Assembly: GCA_030268105.1 (NCBI GenBank)
Contig: BSDZ01000102.1
Span: forward strand, 186,001 to 250,000
From: Volvox africanus
Lineage: Eukaryota; Chlorophyta; Chlorophyceae; Chlamydomonadales; Volvocaceae
Direction of reading: 5' to 3'
DNA: 64,000 nt
The notes under the pieces were generated by a model that was not told the origin of the DNA, did no database searches, and saw nothing but the letters and a program-made list of their open reading frames with translations. Of this stretch, positions 10,377 through 22,500 are shown piece by piece; the stretch's first letter is position 1; each line of letters starts with the position of its first letter. Made by a program: the position numbers and the translations under genes.

Positions 10377-11207
10377 TGTTGTGCTACGGTTCGTTTCCCA
10401 CCGATGCGTAGGTCGACGCGACCCTACAAGGCGAAGTGTTATCTTGATGAACGCATGAATGACTATTGCATATGAATGAACCTGCATGATATAGATGTAT
10501 TCGCATACATTTATATATGCATTTGGCATGTTATCATTATCCATCGTGACATCGCATCATGGCAAATCCGCCTAGCATGCATGAAATACCGAATCATTGA
10601 AGTGCGCCTTATGCTCGTGCTATGAAACGATAAGTAATATTATTTGATATAATATTTCATTACAGCACACGTTGAGAGCGCCGCACTCGTCACGATGCAT
10701 GCCTTGCAACCGAATATCGTTATTCGGACCCTTGCATCATGCGAATGCCGGAAAGGCTTATACGTTGTTATGCGTAGACATCGCCTATACGCAGTAGGGT
10801 TGTCACACTTAGGATCGGCCTCCTAGTGTGAATCGTACGGCATTGTGATGCTGCGAGTATAACAGATGCGAGGACGGCTAAGCAAGAAAAGACATTCGAT
10901 ACCGGAGAACACTCGTGTGTTCTACATTATTATTACTATACGCTATCCTGCTTAGCCCGAGCTAAGCTTAAATTTCGCTATCCACCGCCGCGTGATGATT
11001 GCTTGCTTCCGGTGCTGACGGCGATTACGTCCATTGCACCGCTTCGATCTGTAAGACTGTGAGTTATATCTCTTCCTGTCTTGAAGTCTTCCGCTGTCTC
11101 TGTTTGCTCGCGCTTGTCTTGCTGTACTTGCAAGTGCTCGCGCATCGGTGTCGAAAGCCTTCAGACGCGCAGATACTTATGAGCAAACACGAAGGAGAGG
11201 TACAACA
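10377..11207 (+). repeat. 3' LTR of element A (831 bp)
   Basis: It starts TGTTGTGCTACGG immediately after the polypurine tract and ends TACAACA. It is near-identical to the solo LTR at 4026-4859. It includes an AT-rich imperfect inverted-repeat stretch about 100-160 bp from the start, followed by pyrimidine-rich sequence toward the end. Confidence 0.93.
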
Positions 11208-11239
11208 CGCATCGGCGGGAAACGAACCGTAGCACAACA
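11208..11239 (-). repeat. Inverted 32-bp fragment of an LTR start
   Basis: These 32 bp are the reverse complement of the first bases of the family's LTR, ending in GCACAACA. They lie exactly between the end of the element A 3' LTR and coding sequence of element B. No matching 5-bp duplication was found on either side. Confidence 0.85.
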
Positions 11240-12290
11240 GATAGGCCCTCTGCATGTTAGGGCCCAACCGTATGTGCTACAAGGTCTCTCGGAGACGGCA
11301 CAGTACATTTTGGGTGCCGCGACATTACGGCAGTACTGCGCGCGCATCGATATGGAGTCCACCACACTTAGTTTGTGCAAAGGGAACCTATCGACTAAGG
11401 TACCTTTCCTGTCGTACCAAGATGTCACACCAGAGGAGGGCGGAACTGTTGCGGAGCCTGAGGCTAATTTCACTCTAGCGGCGATCGTCCGCCGAAATGA
11501 AGAACCCAAGCTAATTGGACACAAAGAAACCGATCGGATGATATGGAAAGGCGCCCATGTGTTCCTTGTGAGGCCACGGGTGCAATCGAATGCTACCACC
11601 GCGCAGTCCACCGTGAAGGATCTTGAGGTCGAAGCCCTCCTGCATAAATATGCTGATGTCTTTGGTGACATCCCAGGGCTCCCACCTATGCGACCTGTTG
11701 ACCATACGATCCCTCTTGTGCCCGGAGCACAACCCATTTCACGACCTATGTACAGGTTAAGCCCGTTGGAGCTGGATGAAGTGAAGCGGCAGGTGGGGGA
11801 TCTGCTCGCAAAGGGTATGATTCGGCCCAGCACATCGCCATATTCTGCACCGATAATGTTTGTCGGTAAGAAGGATGGGATGTTGCGCATGTGCATTGAT
11901 TATCGGGGCTTGAATGCGACCACGATTAAAAATCGCTACCCTTTGCTGCGTGTCAATGACCTGCTCGATAAGTTGAAAGGTTCAGCTTATTTTTCCTCGA
12001 TTGATCTTCAACAAGGGTATAATCAGATACGCATTGCTGCTTCTGATATTCCGAAAACCGCTTTTCGGACCCCCTTTGGTCACTTCGAGTACACGGTCTT
12101 GTCATTTGGACTTACTAATGCGCCGTATATCGACAGGTTCGTCGTTTGTTATTTGGACGATATTTTAATATATTCCAAGACACGCAAGGAGCACCTGAAG
12201 CATCTCAAGCTCGTGCTTGAGGTGATGAAGCAGGAGCAATTGTTTGCTAAACATTGGCCACGGGAATATGGATGGACCCACGGAAGGTAG
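11240..12290 (+). pseudogene. Protease tail and RT of element B
   Basis: The segment aligns with element A from the strand [15 protein letters not shown] onward through the RT palm. A 39-bp in-frame deletion at about 12124 removes the 13 residues upstream of the YLDD box (between NAP and IDRFVV). A second deletion near 12253 (52 bp relative to A) shifts the frame, so the natural protein would stop at 12290. The frame also extends leftwards into the LTR, which is incidental. Confidence 0.85.
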
Positions 12291-13495
12291 CTGTGGTTCG
12301 CGAATGGCCCGCGCCTCAGAACCTCACCAAACTACGCCAGTTCTTAGGTTTGACCAACTACTTCTGTAAGTTTATTAATAAATACTCCATTATTGTGGCC
12401 CCGCTTACAAATCTGACGAGGAAAGGAGGTTTCGCTTCTCTCGAGGCCTGGACACCCGCGTGTGAGCGGGCATTCAAAGAGCTCAAGCGAATCGTCGCCG
12501 ACGACGTTACCCTCTCTTTCCCTGATTACTCGTTGCCGTTTCGTGTAGAAGTAATATTGGACGCTTCCCTGCATGGAAGCGGCGCTGTATTGTTGCAGGA
12601 AGGACGACCGATCACCTTCACGAGTAAGAAATTCTCGGGTGCGGAGACCCGATACACGACCAGAGAGCAGGAGCTGTTGGCTTTTTTACATGCTCTAAAG
12701 GACTGGCGCTGTTACCTCGAAGACACTGGCCACCCTTTTACACTGAAGACGGACCACAAACCGCTGACATTTTTACAAAGTGTCCCCACGCTCAACCGAC
12801 GACAAGCCAGATGGATGGAGTATCTATCTCGTTTCGACTGTACATGGGAGTATATCGCCGGCAGAATTAATATTGCTGACGCCCTCAGTCAACATCCATC
12901 GTTACACACTGCGATTCTGGCAGCATCGTTTACCTGTTCGCGCAGTCAGAAGGTGCCGATAGCAGCAGACCTCGTGCAGCAACTCAAGGTGGCGTATGAA
13001 GTGGATCCGTGGTTCGCTTCGCCAAGTAATGTGGAACATCTGCACAAGCGCAACGATTTATGGCTGCGGAAGGATGGCTCGACCACGCAAATCGTTGTGC
13101 CGAACGACGACGCTCTGCGCTACGATATTCTTGCTCGGTTCCACAAGGACCCATTGGCAGGACACCCTGGAAGCACGCATTTGGCAGGACTAGTGCAACG
13201 CTCGTTCTGGTGGCCGTGTGTGGTGAAGGATGCGGAAAACTTCGTGCAAAGGTGCAGTTTATGTCAGCGCAACAAAACACTATCTGGTAAGGGCCAGGGT
13301 TTATTACAACCTTTACATATACCAGATGCCCCTTGGGAAAGTGTTTCTATGGACTTCGTAGTCGCGCTGCCCAAAACTGAGGGGGGATACGACTCGGTGT
13401 TCGTTATGGTCGATCGCTTGACCAAGATGGCTCATCTAGCCCCCTGCACCTCGTCTTGCACCACTGAGCAAACAGCACGATTATTTTTTCGATAA
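12254..13495 (+). pseudogene. RT end, RNase H and integrase N-half of element B
   Basis: It continues the element in the shifted frame: connection domain (LTNYFCKFINKYS), RNase H (TTREQELLAFLHALKDW, TDHKPLTFL), then ADALSQHPS, where element A has its stop, and the integrase HHCC finger and first catalytic Asp (SMDFVVALP). An extra T in a T6 run at about 13486-13491 shifts the frame and ends it at 13495. Confidence 0.88.
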
Positions 13496-13579
13496 CGTGG
13501 TCTGATTGCATGGCATTCCTAAAAATGTGATATCCGATTGTGGTGGTCAATTCACGTCTAAGTTTTGGGAAGCGCTATG

Positions 13580-13703
13580 ATTATGCCTGATTAGCTAGAT
13601 ATATTCGAATATATCATGCTAATATGATTATATCATGCTTCATAATGCTCGAGTGTATTGCGGCCTACTTCGGTATGAGTGGTGATCGAACCGGCGTACA
13701 ACA
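13580..13703 (-). mobile_element. 124-bp LTR-B fragment inserted in integrase, CTATG duplication
   Basis: The 124 bp are the reverse complement of the first ~122 bp of LTR-B (14628 on), ending in GTACAACA. They are flanked by CTATG at 13575-13579 and 13704-13708. The flanking integrase sequence becomes contiguous when the insert and one CTATG are removed. The other end (ATTATGCC) is internal LTR sequence, not the normal ACAACA-type terminus. Confidence 0.85.
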
Positions 13704-13708
13704 CTATG

Positions 13709-14571
13709 TGAACTCCTCACGTTGTTCATTTGAGCACAGCATATCATCCCCAATCCGATGGGCAAACCGAACGCACAAATTGCACATTGGGCAATATGTT
13801 ACGAAATTTCGGGGGACGCACACCTTCTGTCTGGGATACATTTCTGACTTCGGCAGATTTGCACTTAACAATGCTGTTAACTGCTCTACAGGTCAAAGCC
13901 CTTTCTTTCTGAATTATGGATTTCATCCTGCGCTACCCGTGTGGCGAGAGTTGGAAGTGATTGTTCCAGCGGCTAAAACCTTTGTCAAGTCGTTCCTATC
14001 CCGCATGACAGATGTGAAGGCATGTTTAGATGCAGCACAACAACGGACGACGGACTACTACAATAAATCCAAACGAGACATAACATTTTCGGTGGGACAA
14101 ATGGTTTTATTGAGCACTAAGAACCTGCGTTCGCTCGCCGACAGTTCCCGAAAATTACTACCTCGCTGGATTGGTTCATACCCTGTTGTACGCATGGTAG
14201 GAAATGTAGCTGTGGAGCTATCCCTACCCCCTGACATGAATATCCACCCCACATTTCATATCTCCCTCATTCGCCCATATTGTGGCACGGCACCCATTCC
14301 AAATAACACCGATACCCCTGCAGTAATGGACCTCGGTCCCGAGACCTGGATTACAGGCAAACAAAAGGTGTACGATGTGGAAAGAATATTGGATTATCGG
14401 GTTTGACGTGTAGGTCGACAGCGACGAAAGCGGAAGGTGCACGAGTACCTGGTCAAGTGGTCTGGCTATTCCAGCGAGCACAACTCTTGGGAGCCGACGC
14501 GTAATTTCTCGCCAGAAATGAAGCCCCTATTGGAGGAAGCTCGTCTACGTGCCACGCAAACCCAATGATCT
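13709..14571 (+). pseudogene. Integrase C-half and chromodomain of element B
   Basis: After the insert the frame resumes with STAYHPQSDGQTERTN (catalytic Glu), shifts again near 13850-13870, then runs NNAVNCSTGQSPFFLNYG and the GPY-like block to a chromodomain (HEYLVKWSGYSSEHNSWEP, about 14436-14500). A TGA at 14404-14406 interrupts just before the chromodomain where element A has a CGT-containing stretch. A late frameshift ends it near 14568. Confidence 0.85.
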
Positions 14572-14627
14572 CTGCAGTCGATGCTGTTCGATGCAGCGAG
14601 GACGCTGCATATGGGAAGGGGGATAGT

Positions 14628-15421
14628 TGTTGTACGCCGGTTCGATCACCGTTTACACCGAAGTAGACCGCAATCCATTTGAGCATTATGAAGCATGATA
14701 TAATTATATGAGCATGATATATTTGAGTATATCTAGCTAATCAGGCATGTCGCATTATCATCTACGACATCATGCTGTCGGTCAACATGTTTGACTCGAG
14801 GCTGATAATTAATGCGCGATCTATCCGTTGGCATAATCTTCCGCGTAATAATACTTTAAATATTATTACCTCATCCGTGTCATAAACCATACACGTGAGA
14901 ACACGATGGTTGGGTCGGCAACCTATTCGGACCTTCCCATATTGCATATGTTGCATCCATTAATATCACGGATTACGCGATATTCAGAACAGTGCTACGA
15001 AGGTACTCACACTTGAGATTGGAATCCAGTGAGACTTGTACTGCACATCGGTATCACGAGTGTGATAGGTGCGAGGATGGCCGCCTAGAGACCGAAGTCG
15101 GCTCGACGCTACTTTGGATTAAGTACCCACGTACTTAACTCAATATACTTCTCATACATACGTTTTCCTCATATATATTCGGCCTGAGCTATTCTAGCAT
15201 ACCATCTCCAGCCCAATGATGAACATTGCCTGCGGGGTCCTACGGCCGACTACCAATCTGTAATCGAAGACTATTGTAAGTTGGATCTTTCCTTGTTGCT
15301 GAGTCTTCCGCTGTCACATTACTCACATTGAATCGCCTTGCTGTTCATAAGCACGATGCACGTGTAGCTAACACCCAGACGTGCAGATTCAGTGCATGAT
15401 TGAAGAAGGAAGGATACAACA
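14628..15421 (+). repeat. 3' LTR of element B (794 bp)
   Basis: It begins TGTTGTACGCCGG right after the polypurine tract GGGAAGGGGGATA (14613-14625) and ends GGATACAACA. Only the outer ends, the AT-rich hairpin region and scattered blocks match LTR-A, so it defines a distinct subfamily. It is directly abutted by satellite-monomer sequence at 15422. Confidence 0.9.
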
Positions 15422-15644
15422 TATGTGGCTGGCCATCCAGCTGATGCGATGAGGTGGGCCAACCCCCCAATCCCTGAGCCTGAGCCTGAACCTGAACCAT
15501 ATCTCACACGTGCAAGGATTGATTTTTGACGACAAGCAGGGGAACCCAAATGTTGCATGCGCAGGTGCGTAGCTTGTCACGGCCATGGTCGGCATATGTA
15601 TCATATGTATGGGTACCAGTAGATCGATGGTCGGTGTAAACATT
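15422..15644 (-). repeat. Dispersed, inverted piece of the 420-bp satellite monomer
   Basis: The region is the reverse complement of part of the monomer (the CTGGATGGCCAGCCACATA end through the GACCATCAATT-like segment), diverged by substitutions and small gaps from the array at 1-2806. It starts at the very next base after the LTR-B terminus. Confidence 0.85.
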
Positions 15645-16357
15645 ATGCATACCCTCATCTTTACATGCTCTAGCCAAATTATCAAACTTTTCTGTATCGT
15701 ACAGAATTTGTTATCATGCATCGCGCTGAAGGACTTTCCTCTTATAACGCACGATACTGCACCATGGCATACCACCATTGTATGACAGCGTAATATTATG
15801 TTAGTCCAAGGTTTAAGTACAACACAACTTTATAAGGATGAGCTTCCTGGATGAAACGCAAATGCAAAATGCGCAAGGAACGTATTGATAGCGCTTCTCA
15901 CATCTTCGTTTTGCATGAATTGATGATCAATTATGACATGTGCTGAGCCAGGACAGCGGGCATCTCCTGATTTTAACAAAATCACGAGCATTATTATGGC
16001 ACTATAAGCATTTGTGTGTGAAAACGTGTTTGAAGGGTCGGATAACCAAAGGAACCAATTGTCTGTGCTTCCGTCTGTCTGTCCGCCCGTTTCACATTAG
16101 GTTCATTCGATGCGCCAGATGGAAAGTCAAGAACTTGACCACCTCCATACCCCCCATCTGTCCTGCAAGGATACCGATGTTTTGGCTGTACGTCAGACCG
16201 GTACGGAGGGAGGCCGGGTACGCCTGTTATGCAAGACCGGAGAGGCGTGAGGACGGGGTTTGCAGTATTTGGTATTCCTACGGGTATAGTGTAGAATTGG
16301 TGTGACGTTGATTATCGAGTTATCGACCGGGTTTACGAAAATTACCTACGGAACGTC
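15645..16357. other. No gene recognised
   Basis: AT-richer sequence with short ORFs only. It probably holds the 3' untranslated region and downstream flank of the minus-strand transporter gene. On the minus strand a TGTAA occurs at about 15658, some 700 bp past the stop, too far to call with confidence. Confidence 0.5.
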
Positions 16358-19300
16358 TTAGAAGCTAGAAGCTTGCATAAACCGACTTGTAAGTCCTAAC
16401 AGAGACAAAATACCCAATCGAGACACACTCTCCCCCTCTTTTCTGCACCACACCTTCATGCCGGGTATTGTTGCCCCGGTGGCTTGATCGTAAAACGTGA
16501 CATGAGAAAACTCCCGCTCCACCAGCGCTGAATATGCATACGTCAAGTACGACGTCTTTTGGACCCACCGGAAATACACGGGGACCTGCGGGAGGGATGG
16601 TGGCCTTGCGTTGGACAGACAGACAAACTGAATCACCCGGGTAACTTTTCGTTACGGCACAGAACAAACGGACAGACGGATTGTACTTTCTGATCTAATG
16701 TCCCTAATCACCGCCCCATGCGCAGTGCAAGGCAATGCCGTACGGCCCTGATATCGGTCGAGGCTACGAACACGCATAGACGGGGATCCGCACTCACGAC
16801 ACAGAAAATACGTCTCTCGGCACTCTCGTACTCCGTACTATTGCCGTACCGTCGTGGTTAGGAAGCCGGAAAAGGCTAGAAGCACTAACAGAACGAAAGT
16901 GAGCAGAATTACGGATGATGTGGATGTGCGGGTGGCGACGGCGCAGCAGGCCCCCACTCCCTCCGAGATAATCTGAAACATGCTGAATACGGCAAAGAAG
17001 GTGAAGAAGCCAGTGGCGGAGGCCTGAAAGGAGGCGGGTGAGGATACAGACCATTTTGGAACGAAGACACTCCAATCTTAAGAAAACAAAAAGAACAAAC
17101 AATTACCGATTTGCAAGTAACTAATAAAGATGAGCTTTTCCTGTCCACCTGTTCGAGAGGAAAAGGCATAAGGGGAGTCGTCAGGAACATGTATTTGCCG
17201 TGCTATGCCGTACCCCTGAAGGAAAACCGGTGCCGTCCCGTGCGTCCCCTCCCCCGACCGCCTCCTTCCCTGGAGTTGATCAACTAACCTGGAATCCTGC
17301 GAAGAAGTACATGACCGCCAAGAATAACAGGCACTGGGCCATTTCGAAAGGTACTAGTACTGAGTAACGGGAAAGGTAGTATGCCGTGATGCCGTACAGC
17401 CGTTGGCCCAGCTCGCGTTTCAGCAGCAGGCGCTCCAAATTCCAATTTGTTACTGCGCAAAACGCAACTCATGTAGTTAATGGACAAGACAAAAAGTCGA
17501 GAAGAAAACAACGGCTAGAGAGGGATGCGCAATTGTGAAAGAGAAACCATGCCCTTGTCAGTTGGACTACGGTGGTTAGGTCACTAGGTGCACTTAGCTC
17601 CAAATGCACAAAGAAAAATTAACTTTTGCAAGAAAATATTTTACACTGCTACTCATTTTTTCTTTTCATCCCGTCACTTCCCCTGACTGAATTATCACTT
17701 CGCGCCGCTCCTCATGCCCCGCAACCTTATACAACTGGCGGCCCCCACCGTTCCCCACCCCTCCCTCCTTGCTACCACATTACTACCACCACTATTAGTA
17801 ACAGGCACTAAGCGGCCCTTGAAAATGGAGTCCTGTGAGCCGTGGGTCCGTGAATTAATCTTATTCTTACCCTCTTCTCCACCCGCCCAACTGCATACAC
17901 CACCAAAATTAATTGTCACACATCCAGATGTGTTTTCCCCAAGATTCCCCTTTTTCCCTCCGCCCGTCGTTCCCGGCAAAGATTAGTACATAATAACAGT
18001 ATAATAATATTAATAGTATAGTAAAATATTAAAAGTATTATAATAGTAATATAATAGTTATAGTATAATAATAGTATAATAACAATAATAGTATGCAATA
18101 GTATACTAAGAGTATGTTGCGCTCTTAGTTCTCTAGCCCCTGCTGCATCTCCCCTCACCCATCAACACACGCATACACAGGCGCCAAACCTGCAGTGTAC
18201 GAGGGGGTAAAGCACAGTATGGCAAAGGAGAACCAAATGCACGAGGCACGGTTGTAATCGCCCTCTCCCAAGACGTTGTTGAACCTGAGGTGTAACGGAA
18301 GAGTACGGCACCATGTGGTGGGCCGTGAGGGGCTCAGAGGACACATGGCCGCAATATCAAGGGCGCAATGGAATTCCCCAAGGACCTATAAGGCCCGCAT
18401 ACATATAAATGCACATACACATATACATGTACACACGCATATATGCATACATCCGCAGGGCAAGTCGCCCACCGTGTAACACCTAATGAATATATATATG
18501 TGGCGGCGCCTCACTGCCCTGATCGTATTCGGTGCAAGGATATCGATCAATCAGTGTGAGACGTGTAATGAGTGAGTGTGAGATGCACTTCAATAGCTCT
18601 GCACTGTGCAGCAATTTTGCACTGGTCGCTACCTCGGGCGCCCGCCATTGGAATAAACCCGACCGCTATCCCACTGTTCGGTCATCTGCTCGAAATATCC
18701 CGCAGATCGCTCGCTCGTCGTTCATTCGGGCCTTCAGCCCTCGCTCACTCCTCACTCGCTCGTCCAACAGCAGAGTGCCGTACCCTGTCTACCTCTTAGC
18801 GGTATATTTCTCATGTACTGCCTGACCCGTGAGATAACTACTCCATATATGTATACATATACATACATATACGCAAATGCAAATGTTCCGAACCTGCAGT
18901 ACATAAGGCCAACAAACACTGCCGTAAAGGCGTACTGTACGAGCTCGCTCGCCATCATGACTGGATTTCTGATCCACGTGCGCCAACATCGAGCGGAAAG
19001 TACGTACACCTGAAGGAGGGAGAGATGGGTGAGGGAGGATTGGGGGTTTGAAGGTTAACGACGTACCCACAGGTCACATTGCTTGTCTCTCGCAGTTGTC
19101 TCACACAGTACCTTCCTTCTATCGAACCCAAACCGTAAGACCCTAACCCTTCGTTTCTTGTTAGCAGTGAGTATGCGGAAGGCATGTTTCCTTAAGCGAC
19201 GAAAGAGTTTGTCAATAAAACGTAATGAAATGATGGCTTTGGCTCTCGAATGCCAAACAGGGAGCGTAGCCGGCCGGGGTGGCGGCACCCGCAGTAGCAA

Positions 19301-19458
19301 ACATCTTCACCAATCATCTCGTCCATTCATTCACCGTACGACAGTAGCTGCAAGCTGTAAGGATTAAAATCCTTTTTCCTGCGTCCTCAACTCACCCAGC
19401 CCGATCACCCATACCACATGCATACGAATACAGAGAATCCATCTTACAAACGCGCACA

Positions 19459-19507
<49 letters not shown>

Positions 19508-22500
19508 ACACACACACACAGACACAGACACACACACAGACACACACACACACACACACATACGGACAGACACATACTCTTTTTACCTGAAACCAAAGTG
19601 GCACCTCGGCCACCTGTGCCGTCTCTGTAATGGCAGGGCCTCCGCCAACATCTCCCTCCGAAACCAAAACATATCGCTCCGGAACCGCCTCCAATGACGC
19701 GGCCATACCCTGCTGCTTCCGCTGCTGCAGAAACTCACTGGAGCCATCCTGCTCTTGTACGGACGGTACGAACGCCGCGGCGCCACGGTCACCGCCAGCG
19801 GCGATGGGGGAGGTGGCATGGTGCAAAACATTGACCTCCTCATTCTCCACCTCCCTAACATTAATGGCCACATCATCTGCACCTCCATCGGCGCCACCGA
19901 CTTCCAAGCGGCTCCGCCGCCCCTCTGCCGCCATCTGCTGCATCAGGACCTGCCGTACTTTGTCGTACGCCGTCGCCAAAGTCTCCATAGCTCCCTCTTG
20001 CCGAGTAAGTATCGACATGTAGTAATCAGTTGGATTCTTGAAGGCCGGGCAACTGATACGTGTGGGGTTACGGGAGGGGAACAGCGGCGGGGGAAGGCCG
20101 GGGATATGTCACGGGGGGCAAGCAGGAGCAAAAACAGAAATCTCAGTCTCCCAAATACGCAATCAGTCAAAACCTTCAGACGAGGGGTGGGGGTGGGGGT
20201 GGGGGGTAAAGCGAAGATTTGGGTGTGTGTTTTACGACAAAAACAAAAAAGGGCCCCACAGAGGAGGTGGTGGGATTGGGTAGGAGATGTACGAGAAGTG
20301 CAAAAGAATGTAAGATGACGAGGATCGAGTGCAAGGAAAACGAAAATCAATACATCCAGGTATGGGCCGGGCGTATCGAGGTAGGGGGGAAGGAATCACA
20401 AATAAATTGAAACGGCTATGGGTAATGTCGTACAAAGCAGGTACGAGCATATCAACCTCATCCCTGTATTTCTTACCCCATAAAACACACAGTTCATTGT
20501 GATTATAATCATTAAGCGAATTTATTCTACCTTTTGGATCATACCTAAAGCCATTTCGCGCAAAGAAGTCAACAGCACCGGACCACAGGCCGCCGTACAC
20601 CGTACGACCGCCGGACAGCAGCAGAAAGTCGTCGAAGCACTCAGTGATGTCGGAGTTGGGTTGGTGAATTGTGCAAACCTGGTTGTTGGGGCGGTTGGGG
20701 CGGTTAGGCGATTTCGCATGCTTAATCAGATGGAAACAAAAACACACCAGATTACGAAACGCCATATTACGCGGCAAATTGCTTAGTACAGCACAAACCA
20801 TTAAACAGAATCCGTTACCTCCCTATTTGTCGAACCCTTTCCCACCCCATCCTCTCCAACCGCAACCCTCTACCCTTACCACCCTCCCTTATACTGGAGC
20901 TGTGAGTACGACATCAACTTGGTACGGAATTTCGAAATTTCCATTCATTATTTCAAATTTGTTATTGGTTATTGGTCAACAGTCCTCGATTGTAGTTTCT
21001 TCGCCTTCGCATATCCGTACTCCCCCCTCCCCTTAACTCCCCTCCTCACCACAGTCCGCCCCTTCCTCGCTAGTCGTACTAACGTCGTGACCACACTCAG
21101 TGCCATCTCGCTGTCCAAACCGCTGCTCGGCTCGTCCAGGAACAACACGCGGGGGTCCTGAAAGGAAAGTGTGAGAAAGTGTGGGGAAGTTGGATAGACG
21201 ACAGACCTTAAAACAATTCATCGCTGTTAAGAGAAATGCAAATAACTAACGCTCTATCACCAAAACCTAACAACGACAATAACAAAATCAGTTACAATTC
21301 CGGTAATGTGCATCGGTTGGGTGGAAGTGTGGCCGCCTTCAACACGTTCCGAGAACATTTATGAAACACACATTCTTCAGAATTACCGCAATGTACGAAA
21401 GACGTAGGTTTTGGGCAGGGTGAGGTGGGGTGGGGTGGGGATGGCCGTGAATGTGCAATGCGATAGAAGAATGCCGTGCCGTACAGCACTATCTTATCCC
21501 CAGTCCAACACATCCTCCATCCCCCACCGTTTAGACTTCCCCCGATCACCCCCACCACCCCTCCACCCTCACACATCCCAAATCCAGCCCCACACAAAAC
21601 CCCACTATCATTACCCTACCACCCTACCCAGGCACCTTGACGAGCTCCACGCCAACGCTTGCCCGGCGCTTCTGACCGCCACTGATGCCCTTCAACCCGA
21701 TTATCTCGTCGCCAATTAGAGTGTCGGCGCACGAGGTCAGATCCTGAAACCATCAGACAAATAACATATCCCCCATGTAAGGCAATTTCGTTCTTGTTTT
21801 TCTGTTTGTCCCTTCTAGAATCTTCCCCCTCTCCCTCTCTCTCTCCCTCCCCCTCGCCCTCTCTCTCTCCCTCCCCCTCGCCCACTTCTTCCTTCTTTCT
21901 CCTTCTCCTCCTTCTCATACATGCATGTATCGCTCATCTCAGCAACCACCCTCACCAACTCCCGGATCGCATCCTCCACAACGGCTCTCTTTCGTTCCAT
22001 TGTCACACTGCGAGGTAGCTTAAGCAGAGCCGACGTCATCAGCACTTCACGGACCTGTACTGGGGAGATTGGCGGTAGGGAAGGAGGAAGAAGGGGGAGG
22101 CGAAACCTGATCTTGAAAAAGAGGGGGAGACTCCTAACAAATTTCATCATGGTAGTTACTAATTTGTAATTTTCTCACCATCAGTGCCAGATTTCCCCCA
22201 TTTATCTCCCCCACCAACACGCACTCACCAGCATACACACATACACATACACACCGGCCCACATGAACCCCGAACGGTCCTCCAACTCACTGTAGCACTG
22301 GACATGAGCACGTCCTTTTGCTGCACGTAGCAGCTGATGCTTCGAATTGCCCGGACATTGCGCGCAGAGCCGTCCACCAAGATGAGACCCTGGCATACGG
22401 CGCCGCGGCTGCTGGAATTGCAGGCCAAGATATCCAACTGAAAAGCTTTGAAAGGGCGGGGTAGGGGATGAGGGAATATTGAAAAGCCCGGGTGGGGAAG

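Larger units (their letters stand above)
3174..11207 (+). mobile_element. Ty3/gypsy chromovirus, element A (decayed)
   Basis: In order: a 5'-truncated LTR (3174-3732), a primer-binding site, gag, protease, reverse transcriptase-RNase H, integrase with chromodomain, a polypurine tract and a complete 3' LTR (10377-11207). LTR ends are TGTTGT...ACAACA. Domain order protease-RT-RNase H-integrase plus a C-terminal chromodomain is diagnostic of Ty3/gypsy chromoviruses. A solo LTR (4026-4859) of the same family is nested in the 5' part of gag. The coding region carries one frameshift and three in-frame stops, so this copy is not autonomous. The left terminal ~300 bp of the 5' LTR and any left target duplication are lost. 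Confidence 0.93.
11240..15421 (+). mobile_element. Ty3/gypsy chromovirus, element B (5'-truncated, decayed)
   Basis: It starts abruptly within the protease-RT linker region and runs through RT, RNase H, integrase and chromodomain to a complete but different LTR (14628-15421). The proteins are clearly homologous to element A but diverged throughout, so B is a separate subfamily. There is no 5' LTR, gag or protease active site. Two deletions, several frameshifts, a nested LTR fragment and an in-frame stop make it non-functional. Confidence 0.92.

Noticed and set aside
16448..16454. GTGTGG as a splice donor ending the last ABCG exon early
   Set aside because: Reading on to the stop at 16358 gives a C-terminal hydrophobic segment as in other ABCGs and needs no further exon.
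19364..20018. Long Cys-Val/Thr-His ORFs over the CA repeat
   Set aside because: They are translations of a microsatellite inside an intron; the exon ends at the GTAAAA donor at 19586.
20232..20801. 189-codon single ORF as an intact exon of the transporter
   Set aside because: Only 20545-20678 matches ABCG sequence and gives closing phases; the rest is intron read-through.
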